Below are positions 23,426 to 34,777 of a DNA stretch of 64,000 nt, piece after piece. The notes beneath the pieces were generated by a model. That model did no database searches. It worked only from the letters and a program-made list of their open reading frames with translations, and was not told the origin of the DNA. The stretch spans positions 10,540,001 through 10,604,000 of the forward strand of contig NC_063012.1 in NCBI RefSeq assembly GCF_020509005.1, written 5' to 3'. Position numbers and translations under genes: made by a program. The DNA comes from Fulvia fulva (taxonomy: Eukaryota > Ascomycota > Dothideomycetes > Mycosphaerellales > Mycosphaerellaceae). Position 1 is the first letter of the stretch. Each line of letters begins with the position of its first letter.

Positions 23426-23765
23426 GCCCGGTGGGACAACGCTGACCTTGTCGGTCAGTGACGTGTTGAATGTGCGGCGACGGAGTCTCAGTTCGAGCGC
23501 GCCTTGATTGGAGAGGTATGTTTCATTGGAGAATACTTTCAGTACGCTAGTGGAGGCGCAGATTTCGTTTCCTCCTTCCTTCTTCCCACTTCACAGAGCT
23601 GCTCACGGCAACACGGATGAGCATTGGAGAGCTATATGAGCTGACGTCAAAGGTCCTGTAACGTAGAATTGACAAATGTCCAGGTAATGGCATATCTTCC
23701 ACAGTGGTACTCCATTCCACACCCTCAGCCAGGGACCTCTCTCAGTAAAGACCACACCAACAACG

Positions 23766-24530
23766 ATGTACACCCTAATCTCAGCAACCCCCTCGCCCTA
23801 CGCGCGGAAAGTGCGCATAACGCTCGCAGAACAAGGCGTCCCTTTCACACTCCAGACCGAAGTACCCTGGGACTCAACGACCAAGACACCCGAGTACAAC
23901 CCACTCGAGAAACTCCCCGTCCTAATCCCAGACAACGGCGCCAAACCAGTCTACGAATCCCACTTCATCCTCGACTAGATAGAGGCCAAGCACCCGGATC
24001 CTCCCATGCTGCCAGAGGACATTGATGATAGATTGTTCGCGAAGCAGGTTGAGGTTGTAGCAGATGGTAAGCATTTCGACTGTTGGCTCTTTCGCTCTTG
24101 TGATCAGGATGCTGCTGGCGCTGGAGAGTCGTAGCGATGAGGTAGCAGCAAGATGGATCAGCAAAGCAATCCAAGTCCTTCAAGTCCAACCTCAACCCAC
24201 TGACCACGTACTCAGGTATCTGCGACGCCCTAGTCCTCTGCTTCTTCGAAAAGCAACGCTCCCACCCCAGCGCCCCCTGGCGGGACCGTCAAATGCGCAA
24301 AGTCGAAGGCGGTCTCGCCGCGCTCGCTACATGGGTAGATCAGAGCCCTACCAAGAACTTCATCATTGGCGACTCCCTTACCCTAGCAGACATCGCAGCA
24401 GGAAGCGTCTTGGGGTACATGGCAGTGCGATGGTCCGATCATCCCTGGATAACGCAGTATCCCGGGTTGAAGAGGTATTGGGAGGGTCTTGATGCGAGGG
24501 AGAGTTTCAAGACGGGGGACTCGTTATATG
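23766..24530 (+). pseudogene. Glutathione S-transferase with in-frame TAG
   Basis: Exons 23766-24066 and 24216 onward, with a GTAAGC/CAG intron of 149 bp. The N-terminal thioredoxin-like domain is clear (SATPSPYARKVRITLAEQ, EKLPVLI, ESHFILD). The C-terminal helical domain is also clear (IGDSLTLADIAAGSVLGYM, YPGLKRYWEGLDARESF). A TAG at 23976-23978 falls between FILD and IEAKHPDPP, where the family has an aromatic residue (Tyr or Trp). The frame is otherwise open across the whole fold. The usual short C-terminal tail after ARESF is not present. The frame runs on into the antisense 3' exons of the permease, so the natural stop also seems lost. Glutathione conjugation in detoxification would be the family role. 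Confidence 0.8.
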
Positions 24531-24577
24531 CACGCTATCCCACTCATCATCATACACACATCTACCCATATCTACAT

Positions 24578-26456
24578 CTACATGACATCCTTCCTCACAT
24601 ACTCCACAGGCCCATCGTACTCGTGCTACCAGAATCAAGTCAGCAATACATCCCATCCACAACGTCAAAGAACTATAGATACTCACCCTCCCATGCACCC
24701 AATAATACCCACCCGCAAACAACACAGCCACCCCATAAACCAAAAAAGCCCAATTCATCCCCTTCGCATCCGGCCTCGGCGTCGCCGGAAAAAACAAGAA
24801 AACATACGCAATAACTAAAAACCCCACCGCCACCACATTCGCCACCCATCCAAACTTCCCCAAACTAAATTTGCTAGCCGGGAACGGCTCGCCTCTAATC
24901 CTCTTCGCCAGGACGGTACATATTACTGTGAGGTAGGAGGTGAAGAGGCCCGTGGCGGAGACGGAAAGGATGATGTTGAAGGCGGTCGTGGATCCGATGA
25001 CGATCAAGGCCATGCAGCAGGTGAAGGCCAGGGTTACGTAGACGGAGTTTGCGGGGACGCCGGAGTTGGGGCGGACTTTGGAGAGGAAGGCGTGGAAGGG
25101 GAGGCCTTTGTCGCGGGCGAAGGCGAAGACTTGGCGGGAGGAGGTTGTGACTTGATTTACGGCGCAGAAGAAGTACTGTTGTCACACGGATCAGTACGGG
25201 GACGGTGAAGGGATTCGTTATGGACGAGCTTACCATGCAGATCATGACGAGGGTTAGGACGATTGCCGCTGCTTTCGAGCCGGTGATGGCGTAGAGGACT
25301 GCGACCCAGGGTTGACCTGTTGCGGACTCGAGCGCGGCGGGGAGGTCGCCGAGGTTGAACATGAAGGTGATCATCATGGTAAAACCAGTAATGTAGTTAA
25401 TCACCGCAGCCGAGAACATAGCTCGCGGCAAGACATAACTCGCATCCTTTAGCTCTTCAGCCAGATGCACAGCAGAATCCGCGCCGAGGTACGTCGTCGT
25501 TGGTCCGACCATGCCGATGAGAGTCGCCAGTCCTAGACTGCCCCAACCGTTGGAGTCGTCGAAGTGTGTGGATGTAGGTCCTGCTGCTGCGCGAGGGCCC
25601 ATGACCCAGAAGATTACGATGAAGGCGAAGAAGCCGAAGACGTGGAGCATGATGGCGAGACCTTCGAGGACGGGGAGCTTGCCGATTAGGAAGGTGTTGA
25701 AGGAGATGGCTGCGGTTACGAAGGCCATGGTCATGAGTGCGGCGTGCCCTGGGGATTAGATGTCAGTATTGCTTACGTCTTCTGTCCGACTTCTGGTACT
25801 CACAGCCCTGAATTACATAGCTGGAATCGCAAAGCGATATCAATGCCAACACTTGCCCAGATCCGATGTACGCGACAGTAGGCATAGCCGTCTGCCATCC
25901 TAGCGCGCAAAGCCATCCAACGGCGTACGACAAAGGCTTCTGGAGATGGGGAGGTGCGAACTCGGAAACCCAATGGTATTGTCCGCCAGATGTTGGTGCC
26001 ATCGAAGCAAGCTCGGCCATGGAGCACATGACGAAGAACATTCCAAAGCAGACCACAAATGTTAGCCAGATGGCTCCAGCTGTTCCGCCGTTTGAGAGTG
26101 AGAAGACGCTTGTAGTGAGGGTGAACTCCCAGGTCAGGCCTAGCACTACGACGAATCCGACGATCGAGAAGAAGCGGAATCGACGCTGTCCTCGTGTTAG
26201 CACCTTTTGATGAACCGGAAGCTCTCATCATACTTTTAGTTCTTGCTTCTTGCCCAGTCTTCGCATGTCCCGCTGGTCTGTGAAGGCTGTCAATGCGATG
26301 TTCAGACCGCAGATGTGACTGCTACTCCTGACCATATGCTGGATCATAATTCCTGCCCTGTACCTGCTGCACATTGCTATCATGATCCTCATCCAGACCA
26401 CGCTGGTCGACCGCATGGTCTTTGCCGTATCCATCCATCTGCATCCCGCCCGACAT
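24578..26456 (-). CDS. APC-superfamily amino acid/GABA/choline permease
   Basis: Plasma-membrane uptake of an amino acid or related amine; the substrate cannot be read. Six exons, 26456-26333, 26277-26234, 26185-25804, 25748-25234, 25175-24687 and 24625-24578, keep one frame and give 533 residues, the normal length. The N-terminal cytosolic part ends in LGKKQELKRRFRF, then TM1 starts (FFSIVGFVVVLGLTW). Also seen are SMAELASMAPTSGGQYHWV, the family signature loop, and GADSAVHLAEELKDASYVLPRAM in the middle. The typical VPANSVYVTL stretch comes late, and the cytosolic tail ends HEYDGPVEYVRKDVM. About 12 TM segments. The junction at 26234/26185 depends on choosing the CAG acceptor rather than the nearer CGAG. 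It converges on the GST pseudogene, whose frame overlaps its 3' exons. Confidence 0.9.
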
Positions 26457-27847
26457 CGTGCCTCGTACACGCCTCTACAAGCAAACGATGCAAAAACACA
26501 CAGTCCACCACAAAAGTTGATGAACAAAGACGTCGGCGCAAAAAGTGGTATGGACAAGGGACAGTTTCGATCTTGACGGCAGGACCCAGGTCTGTAGAGA
26601 AACGTGGGACAAACGTGCTGATCCCTCGTGCCTGGTGATGGGAATTATCCTCCTGCCAGAAACGTCCACGATCGTCGCAGACGATATGCTAGGACCTTCT
26701 TTCGAAGAACAACCGATGCAACAACAAGAAATGCTTGCGTGCACGAGCTTCTCAATAGCACGGCAAACCATTGCCATGCCCGCAGCTCCGCATGCTCCGT
26801 CGCCATTGGCGTCCAGACCGCGGGTGGGAGATGCATGAGCTCTGCCGCTACCTAAACTCACGGCGCGCGGCGAAGCGTCGTGGAAGGAGGGCCAGGGAAA
26901 GCGTAGATTGTTCCGGAGGGTCGCTAGGCGTTCTTGGAAGGTGTCAGCCTGTCAGGGAAGATGTCGTGAAATTCTCTCGCAAGTCAATGTTGCCATGTTG
27001 AGACCGCTGAAAGTTACTCGGCCAGAGAAGCGCTCGAGGCTGTTCGCCTTGGACATTGACGGTACCTGCTGTTTCGCAGGTCTTGGGCCGCGTGAGGTCG
27101 CATAGAGCCTCTTTGGCGGATGGAAATCGTATGAGATTTCTCCGACTCTCATTCTGATCATGCCAGACGATGCATCACATGTCGGTGATGTGCTCTGCTT
27201 GTTGAGTCGAAGAAAAGCGCGGTGACGATCTTTCCTCAGCGAAGATCCGCCAAGGCCCCGGGTCTCAGCTCGATCTGAACCGCGCCAAACTCTCTCTGAG
27301 CACTTCACCTCTGCCAGTATTTTAGCGTCGGCATCGACGTGCCCCGTCTGCCTTATGCCATTCGTCCCGCGATCTTCGAAGCCCTCCGTGCAGACATTGG
27401 AAGGGCCACATCGCCATGAGAGCGCCGTGCCTTTTCATGTGCGCGGATGGCTGACGTCGGCTCTTGATGGGACCTGCTCATCGAGCCGACAGAGTCATGG
27501 TAGCGAACACGCCTAATCACGCACTCAACGGCGTCCGTCTGAGAACATGGAACGGTTCGTGGGACGAACTTTATTCCCACAGCACCAGTGCACCACCGAC
27601 GTGGCAGCGTGGGCTCGCTTTTCCTTTTGTTGGTACATGTACCTCGCAGACATGATCCTCAAGCCGCAGCGCCTCCTGCGTCTTGCGTTAGGAACTGTGC
27701 TAGAGGCAGGTACAGCTTTCTCTCTGTATTCCTCAACATCCCGGGACTCATGTCCTTAAGTGCCGGACTGCCATCTTCTCCACTGATTTCTTCAGCATCC
27801 CTGGAGGGCATGTTCATACGGCGCGAGCCAAGCATAGCTGAGCCAAG
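26457..27847. other. Intergenic, no gene seen
   Basis: 1.4 kb between the divergent permease and rhodopsin-like genes. Several open frames of 60-120 codons occur on both strands without domain content or codon regularity. It should hold both promoters. Confidence 0.5.
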
Positions 27848-29249
27848 ATGCGCGACCTCAGCACCGGTCATGGTTTCGTTACACCATCAGATATCGATCA
27901 CAGGCCTTGGCTATGGGTATGCAGCCTGCTGGCGCTGTTATACAGCCTGTTGTGTCTTGGAGCGCGTTTCGTGGGCAAGTGGGACTTGTTGTGGTGGGAT
28001 GACTTGGTCCTGAGCATTGGCTATGTCTTCGCAGTGGTGCATTGGGGAATCTTGTTCAGCGCGCTGGATAGCGGGTTGGCGGTCACTGCTTTGGCATTGA
28101 CAGCTGATCAGACTGGACGTGCCTCTGAGGTAAGCATATCATTCACTTACATCCAGCAACATCCTGGTCATCCGATGAATGGCCGCGAGTCAGGCGTCCG
28201 TTACAGATTCTTGCTAACATGAACACAGCTGTACTTCGCGGCGAGAATACCATTGTTTCTGGCTCTTTGCCTTTCGAAGCTCTCGATTCTCACCTTTACG
28301 CGCCGTATCTTCGCTGGCGATATCTACAGGTGCGTGTCACGGAGGAGATGCCACATGGCAAAGACTCACGACTTGACAGGGAAAACATACTGTTTGGCGT
28401 TGCCTATGCCATAACCGTACTCTATGGTTTGCTTGCCATCCTGCTCAGCTCAGCAGGATGCAGGCCCCAGTCAGCTCTGGTCGCCAGCGTCGACGCTGTC
28501 TGCGATGCCAATGTACGTTTACTAACCCAGAAGGTTGCCTTCAGCATACTCACTTTCCCCATAGACTGCACGATGGACAGTCCTCACCGCGCTCGACGGC
28601 CTAACAGAACTCATCATCCTCGCAATGCCAATCTGGTTCATCAGCAAAAACGACCTCCAAGCCTCAAAGAAACGCATCGTGATCTTCGTCTACGCCTTCC
28701 GACTCCTCGTCATCGGAATTTCAGTCGCAGTTACCACTACCTACTTCAACTTCCTCAACAACGGCGACGACGACATCGACATTGCACCTGTTGTAGCATG
28801 GGAAGAGGTGTTGTTGGCGTTTTCGCTCATCTCCGCATCCTTCCCATGCTTACGAAGCTTCCTGTGGGCTTTCATGTCGCGAGGCTTGATGACGATGTAT
28901 GGCAATACTATTGCCGAGTCTTCCACCAACCATTCGCGTAGTGCTAGCGTACAGCTGCGATCATTCAACGCTTACAAGTCGAATACCTCTCGTACTGGGT
29001 CAGAGACTGGGGATTCGAGATTCAGGTTACGGCCTGAGCAAGTTCAGTATCAGTAAGACAGCCAGCAACACCTCATTTGCAGCAATTTCTGACATGCCTC
29101 ACAGAGTCAACGTAATCGGCGAACCCCGAAGAAACCCCCAACCAAGCGGCATCGACACCAGAAGTCGACGATCAGAAAGCGATGGAAGTAATCAAATGGT
29201 GATACATCATCAGACATCCTACCGTGTCGAGAACGTTAGCGTCGTATGA
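27848..29249 (+). CDS. Fungal rhodopsin-domain integral membrane protein
   Basis: Seven-TM protein of the fungal rhodopsin/PTH11-related family, probably in the plasma membrane, with possible sensing function; no ligand is known. Five exons, 27848-28129, 28229-28329, 28380-28512, 28565-29052 and 29105-29249, keep the frame and give 382 residues. TM1 is WLWVCSLLALLYSLLCLGARF. The family WDLLWWDDLVLSIGYV motif follows, then LYFAARIPLFLALCLSKLSIL, and later LDGLTELIILAMPIWFI. The C-terminus is a Ser/Arg-rich cytosolic tail. A simpler model ends at TAA 29056, but the GTAAGA at 29053 and CACAG at 29104 extend an open tail to 29249, so I prefer five exons. There is no CFEM domain at the N-terminus. 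Confidence 0.85.
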
Positions 29250-29314
29250 CGGGACTCAACCTTGTGAGGTAAGAGTAGCTTGTACACAACCTGTACATAT
29301 ATATACATCAACCA

Positions 29315-32219
29315 TCACCTCAATGCCTCGTCCCGCGTGACAGCAAGCCACGTCAACGACCATAGCTGGCGAACATTACTCTCGGTTGGATCCTGTAGCA
29401 CACGTTAGCCAGTCGCTCGCTCCAATACATGCAGCAGTTCAGGATGTATATGAGTACTCACCAACCCCGCCGGCGGCGGCAAAGCCCCCCAGCGCCTCGA
29501 AGGTAAAATCCCCATCCTGGAAGACCCAGCTCCACACTTCATTATTAATATACGCCTCATTCATCTCAATCAGATCCCAAAGATGATTATAAGCCGCCAA
29601 AACATTCCCACGCACCCCCTCATCCCCACAAAATCCCGGCACCTCTCCCTCTCCTTCACCACACCGCACCAACTGCCTCTCCAGCCCCGCTCCCATCATC
29701 GCCATCTGCCAAATCCACACGACCGTCCCGTGATACGCATTATTCGTGAAACTCGCCGCATACACAGCATCGCCACCATAGGCCGGATTCGCGATCAGGA
29801 GGCCGACGGGATTACTCAGGCCTACCGGAAAGGGGGCCAGGATGTTGGTGGCGGTTTGGTTGAGGAAGGGGGTGAGTTGGGAGTCGGTTGTGGAGTTGAG
29901 GAGGAAAAGGCGGAAGCAATCGTCGGTGTTCATGATGTGGACGAGGGGTTGGTTGTTGTTTCCGTCGAGGGCCAGGGCGTGGAAGGTTATGGCGTCCGTG
30001 ATGGAGGGGATGGAGAGGGAGGGGGAGAGGTTGATGGTAGTGGCGTAGGTTTGGACGAGGGAGTTTGCGTCTGCTGGTGGGATGGTGATGCGGAAGAAGG
30101 CGAGGGGGTTGTCTTGCCAGATTTGCGCGGAGGTGGTTGCTGTCTCGGACCAGGAGGGGTGGGCGGGGAAGAAGTTGGCCGTGGCGAGGTTGCCGATTGC
30201 GTGGAGGGCAGCGGGCACGAGGGCGGTGTTGACGTCGTAGGGAATGCGGCCGCCGCCGATGCCGTAGGTGCTGTCGCGCCATTGGCCTACTACTTCGCCG
30301 TCTTGGAGGTGGATTAGGTTCTCTTTGGTTTGGCCGCCTGGCTGGGCGAAGGGGGTGGTCATGTTGATGATGGCTTCGATGTTGATGGAGAAGAGCTCTC
30401 CGTAGGTGAGGCCTGCGTTGCCGAAGTCTGTGGTTGCTTTCGTGGCGAAGAATGCTTGGCTGCGACTTCGTCCAGTCTCTGTCTTCAGGAAGTAGGCTTC
30501 GACCAGAGGCGCGAGGAAGTACTCGGTGTCGACCATTTGATATGTACAGCCAGGCCTGTTTGCTTCGTTGCCGCTGATATTCTTTTGCAGGTTCAGGAAG
30601 GTCGCGTAGTCGCCAATGGTCTCCTCGTGACAGACAATGCCAGAGGTTCGATTCAGCCGTTCCAAGACCGCGCCGATCACTGCTTCCATTGCTCCACCTT
30701 CGCCTTCGGATAGCACGGGCTGTAGTAGCAGTGCGGCGATCATACTATCTCGTCCAAAGTACGCGAGGAATCGCCAAGCACCAGCGAGAAGTTTGGTCAA
30801 GTAGGACAGGAAGGAAAATGTGCTGTTGGCGGTTGTGAACCTCCAAAGGTAAGCGTAGCTGAGTGGAGCTCTCTACCAACCCTTCTAGACTGCAAAGTAG
30901 CGTGCGATCCACGCTACCGCTACCCGACGTACAGTGCTTATTATACGACGACATAGGCGTTAGCGACGAGTATATGTTTGCGAGTTCGCCAACAGGCACA
31001 GTGCGGTAGGTCACGTGACCCTAAAGCTTGGAAGTTGACCAATCAGAGCGGGCGCCAAGGCTAGTTGAGGGCTGGTATAGAGCTTCACTCCCTCGCTGAC
31101 GCCTCACCTACGTACTCGCAAGCTCGTACTCCGGTGTGGCTAGCGCTCGGTCGCTACGCTTAATAAAGACGTTGCTTGGTCAGCCTCGCGCTCGATAAGA
31201 TCTTGTGACTGGTCATTCAGCACCTCATCCGTACTGAGTTGAGTAAGCTGAGGATAGTCGAACCACGCCGTGAAGTTGTACGTTCCAGCCTCAAAGACTA
31301 AGGTATTGTTACCTAGATCGTTCCTCTCGATCATGACACTGCCGCCTCCGGATGGAACAAAAGACATCTGCGTAGTCGTGACATTGTCGAGCCACATTCG
31401 CGAGAGAAGAGCGCCACCATCGCTGGTCGCTGTCCATTCGATGGCATCCTGAATCACGGCATAGACGAGCGATGGACCTTCCGTAAAGTCTCTGATATTC
31501 CTGATACGACCCATGATCGGCACAGCCAAGACCGCTGAAGAATTGAAATTCACCAAAGTCGTGACTCCAACATACGGTAACCCCGACAATGAATCGCTCG
31601 CTGGATCAGCGTATGCGCCTTGAAGCTCGAAATTCGATGTTCTATTCTCCAGCCTGATAGCCAAAGTTCCATTCTCACCATCGCGCGGCTTGAAGAAGCT
31701 GACTACGCCGGAATTGCCTGCAGGCCATGCGACCAGCAGCCGCGGTCCAATGATGGTCAAATTGCTGTTTCCCAGTGGACTCGTGACCACAACTTGCGAC
31801 GCGGAATGGCAATCGGAGTAGAAGTAGTTCTCGTAAGGTGGATCGCTGAGCCATTGCGTTGTGGGCTGATCTGTGCATAATGGCATGGAGGGCATCGTTG
31901 TGTTTGATGCCGTTGGAGAGCATACGAGCTTGTCGCCGCTGCAAGAGTACATCTCGGGCGAGTAGCAGTCAGGGCCGCATCGTAAGGTTGGGTTGCCGTT
32001 GAGGACTGGGCAGAGGAAGTCGCCGTCGTAACATGTATACTGCGGGCATGGTTAGTTCTTTGAGGTCTGTAGTTGAGCTGTGATCGATGTGTTTACCTTC
32101 GATACAGAATATCTGTCCTCACCACAAGACAGCAACGCTTCGTCTGTGCTCTGTGGCAGCGCAAGCGTAGCCGCAATCCATTGCGTGAACAATGGAGCTG
32201 CCAGTCTAACTCCTGTCAT
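29315..32219 (-). pseudogene. Secreted six-hairpin glycosidase-like gene interrupted by a 171-bp repeat
   Basis: Exon one (32219-32097) gives a signal peptide (LFTQWIAATLALPQS). Exon two begins at 32039 with a Cys-rich opening (YTCYDGDFLCPVL, CGPDCYSPEMYSC) and continues through a beta-rich domain to about 31165. The C-terminal part, from about 30825, has the (alpha/alpha)6-barrel pieces of glycogen-debranching-like proteins (LAGAWRFLAYFGRDSMIAAL; ETIGDYATFLN; DVNTALVPAALHAIG; NAYHGTVVWIWQ). A last exon, 29392-29315, reads DPTESNVRQLWSLTWLAV. Exon two reads ten or so codons into the repeat and stops there (31140-31142), while the second half restarts about 340 bp later. The final splice also needs either a GTTGGT donor or a one-base change. 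I infer insertional disruption; an intron carrying the repeat cannot be fully excluded. Sugar substrate unknown. Confidence 0.72.
30994..31164 (+). repeat. 171-bp LTR-like repeat, copy 1
   Basis: Ungapped match to the reverse complement of 48394-48564, with two differences, both G/A. It contains the palindrome GGTCACGTGACC at 31009, a CCAAT box at about 31039, a TATAG at 31076 and CTACGTAC at 31108, the same order as in the gypsy LTRs further right. The shared block does not start with TG or end with CA, and I see no flanking duplication, so solo LTR is an inference. It sits inside the glycosidase-like gene. Confidence 0.85.
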
Positions 32220-32807
32220 GTTGAGTTGTGGCGCTGGTCTGCAATTGATGCGCAGGAAAGATGGTCAACGGAACGGAGTCGAGAGTCTTCCTTTACCTTG
32301 TCAATGGCAGCCACCTTCCAAAGTCGTCATCCTTCATCTCGTCTGCCAACTCGACCTAGCATGATGATCAGGCACTTACATGTCAACTCTTCGCTTAACA
32401 TCACGCTAGCTGCAGCGCGAAGACGTCAGATCGTCATTCTTGGCTGAACAGTGTTCGAGCGGGGTGCCACGTTTCGTGCGGAGTTAGGAGCAGTCCGCAA
32501 GAACTTGTCGAAGCAGAAGGCGTTCGCCATGATTGGATGTATGATCATCATTTTGCTTGATATGCCGTAGTGTGCAGAATAGTAGATGTTCAGTCCGAGG
32601 TGGCATGCTGTGTTCATTCAGGGCTCCAGCTAGATATCCAACGACTTTCCATCTTGTAGTCGTATCCGAAGCGGCCAACAAGGCGGTCTAGTCTTGCTGC
32701 TGGAGATGCCAGTCCTCACTTCCCTGCATCAACCAACAGTCAGTTCTCATGGCTTCGGATTAGGAACCATATCAGACATACCCGAACCAAGCAACATCTG
32801 CCGCAGC

Positions 32808-32979
32808 TTAGTCGCGCAAACAGCAATATCTCTCGTTAATGAATGGGCAGCCTCCAACCTCGGGCTTGCAGAACGTGTTGCCTTCACAGTTGTCCTTGGT
32901 AAAATAGAGCCTAATCCCTCAGCTTGAACGCCACTGAAGAGGGCAACGGCCAGGGCCAGGTCTTGAGGTCGAATTGCAT
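32808..32979 (-). pseudogene. Possible remnant of a small secreted cysteine-rich peptide gene
   Basis: An ATG at 32979 begins a frame that soon closes. The overlapping second frame has a signal-peptide-like stretch (LALAVALFSGVQA), and the third frame has a short peptide with six Cys ending at TAA 32808 (pieces NCEGNTFC and RYCCLRD). Two one-base shifts would be needed to link them. The order start, hydrophobic core, Cys-rich end is suggestive, but this could be chance. Confidence 0.35.
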
Positions 32980-33978
32980 GGCTAGGGTAGTCTTTCGTTC
33001 GTTATGGGAAGGATCACAGTATCGTGAGATGATGGATTCTCCATGTCAGTGAAGGAGGTTTCTTTTGTATCAATGGCCAAGATCTCAGTCTTATGAACAT
33101 GGCCTGGTCTGGGAGTTGTTCTTGGCGTACTCATGGACCGCTGCGGTGGCACGACTGATGATCCGGACTAGAACCGACATCACCCAAGAAGTCAAGCGGC
33201 TGATGGCACTTCTTTGTCTATGCGTTTGGGGAAGGGACGTCGACTCGTCGTAGAATGCGGAGTAGGGGTAGACACAGGCGGAAGCTGCTGAGTTACACGG
33301 TACGCGAGGGCTGCTGTAGGACAGCAAAGACATACGTCCGTAGTTTAACCCTCGTTCCTGTAAAAGTCCCGATCCGTCGCTTTTTTATACGTATACGGGC
33401 GGAAGTGGCATGAGTGCTAGAGACGGCTGTGAAATTGGCAACCAGCGTACAGGAGCATTCACAACGACGAAGACAGGCTTGGCGGCGTGTGTTCGTCGGG
33501 TGATTGTCTATCATGTGTCATCCGCAATAGCTGCTTTGGATCTTTTGGCGATTGGGGCACCCATCACCTGAGAGTCGCCTCTTCGTCGTCATCAACATAC
33601 CAGTCGTCCTCGGAAGACGGACTGCATGTTCCCCGTCGGCTGCATATGTGCTTCAAACAACGGCATCGCTTTCTCCATGGGCTTACAAAAGAATCGCATG
33701 ACCGCCGGCCGAGTGTTGGATGCTGAGCTGCGGTGGTTTCTCTGCTGGACAAGACGGATCGTAGACGATCTCTGACAGAGCGGCAAGGTAGTATAGTATG
33801 GCTTCGACACTTAACGATCCTTCGAGTCGAATCTGGCAAAGTTGCGACGCGATGATTCTGCGAAGCATAGACAGACCTGTGCATCCCTCTTTGTATGATG
33901 CCGCGGCAAACATCTCCCTCTTCGCCCTACAAATAACGCCTCTCGCTGCACGCTTCCAGTGCACATAAGCCACTCTCC
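32980..33978. other. Intergenic, no gene seen
   Basis: About 1 kb with only short open frames on both strands. No domain, repeat or RNA gene was recognised. Confidence 0.5.
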
Positions 33979-34478
33979 ATGTCTTCCGAAGACCAAGGCC
34001 CAGCTGACTCGCCAGACGTCTACAAAATCCCCTCAGTCGAGCAGATCCGCTATCTGATCATGAAAAATCGCGGCGCGAGTACAGAACAATTGCTGGAACT
34101 CTTCAAACAGCATGGTCCATACCAGGATGAAATCTGGGCCGAACAAGAATACGCGCGGCGTGTCGATGGCACTGCTGGGTGGAACCCCGCAGCGAACACT
34201 TCGCGCGCAAACATCGTTTGGAGCAACGTGCTAAGGACTGGGAGCCGAGGTCTAAGGAGTATCGTGAGAAGATGGAGGCGGCCGAGAAGGAGGAGCAGTT
34301 GGCGGAGGGAAACCGTAAGCAGTCTGAGAATGGTGAACAGCATACGGCCGAGGGGCATGAGATGACGGAAGGTGCTAATGCGCATGATTATGGTGGCAAT
34401 TGGGAGGCGTGGAAGTTGGCTGTTGCCCGCGAGCGCGAGAAGGGCTCGAGGGCTGACGATGACGGTGTCGGTCGATGA
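33979..34478 (+). pseudogene. Small conserved-looking hypothetical protein with a one-base deletion
   Basis: Two overlapping frames read as one protein of about 166 residues. The first part (SVEQIRYLIMKNRGASTEQL, LFKQHGPYQDEIWAEQEYARR) runs to DGTAGW near 34178. The rest (EPRSEHFARKHRLEQRAKD, then EYREKMEAAEKEEQ and an acidic tail) continues in the next frame. Restoring one G in the TGG/GAA junction near 34181 would join them. Both halves are charged, helical and alike in composition, so they belong together. No known domain. Either a fresh frameshift or a sequence error. Confidence 0.55.
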
Positions 34479-34777
34479 GTAGGTAGTCTCTTCCCTTTGT
34501 TTGACCAGGCTGCTTTGGAATTCTTCTGATCGTTTGCTGGCGTTGTCACACTTGTTGAGCCACATTGCTGACATTAATCCGAAGTGGTCCATAGCCTTCT
34601 TGTCAAGGCCCGTAGGAGGCTGTGGCCAAGTTCAATCGATATTTGAGTTGTCGCGCTCGATCTCCGAGCCAAACGGAGCGTGGATGCCCGGGCAGATCTT
34701 ACAGTCCAAGCTGTTGGCGAAAGGTCCGATGTAGGCGTCCGTGACTATCCTTTGCCATCAATCTATTCCAGCGGTCT

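Noticed and set aside
23198..23461. 87-codon plus-strand ORF starting MSTDELGHLE
   Set aside because: It is the exact antisense of the N-terminal part of the methyltransferase pseudogene, whose conserved blocks read on the minus strand.
29583..30317. 244-codon plus-strand ORF rich in Val/Gly
   Set aside because: Antisense shadow of the glycosidase C-terminal domain.
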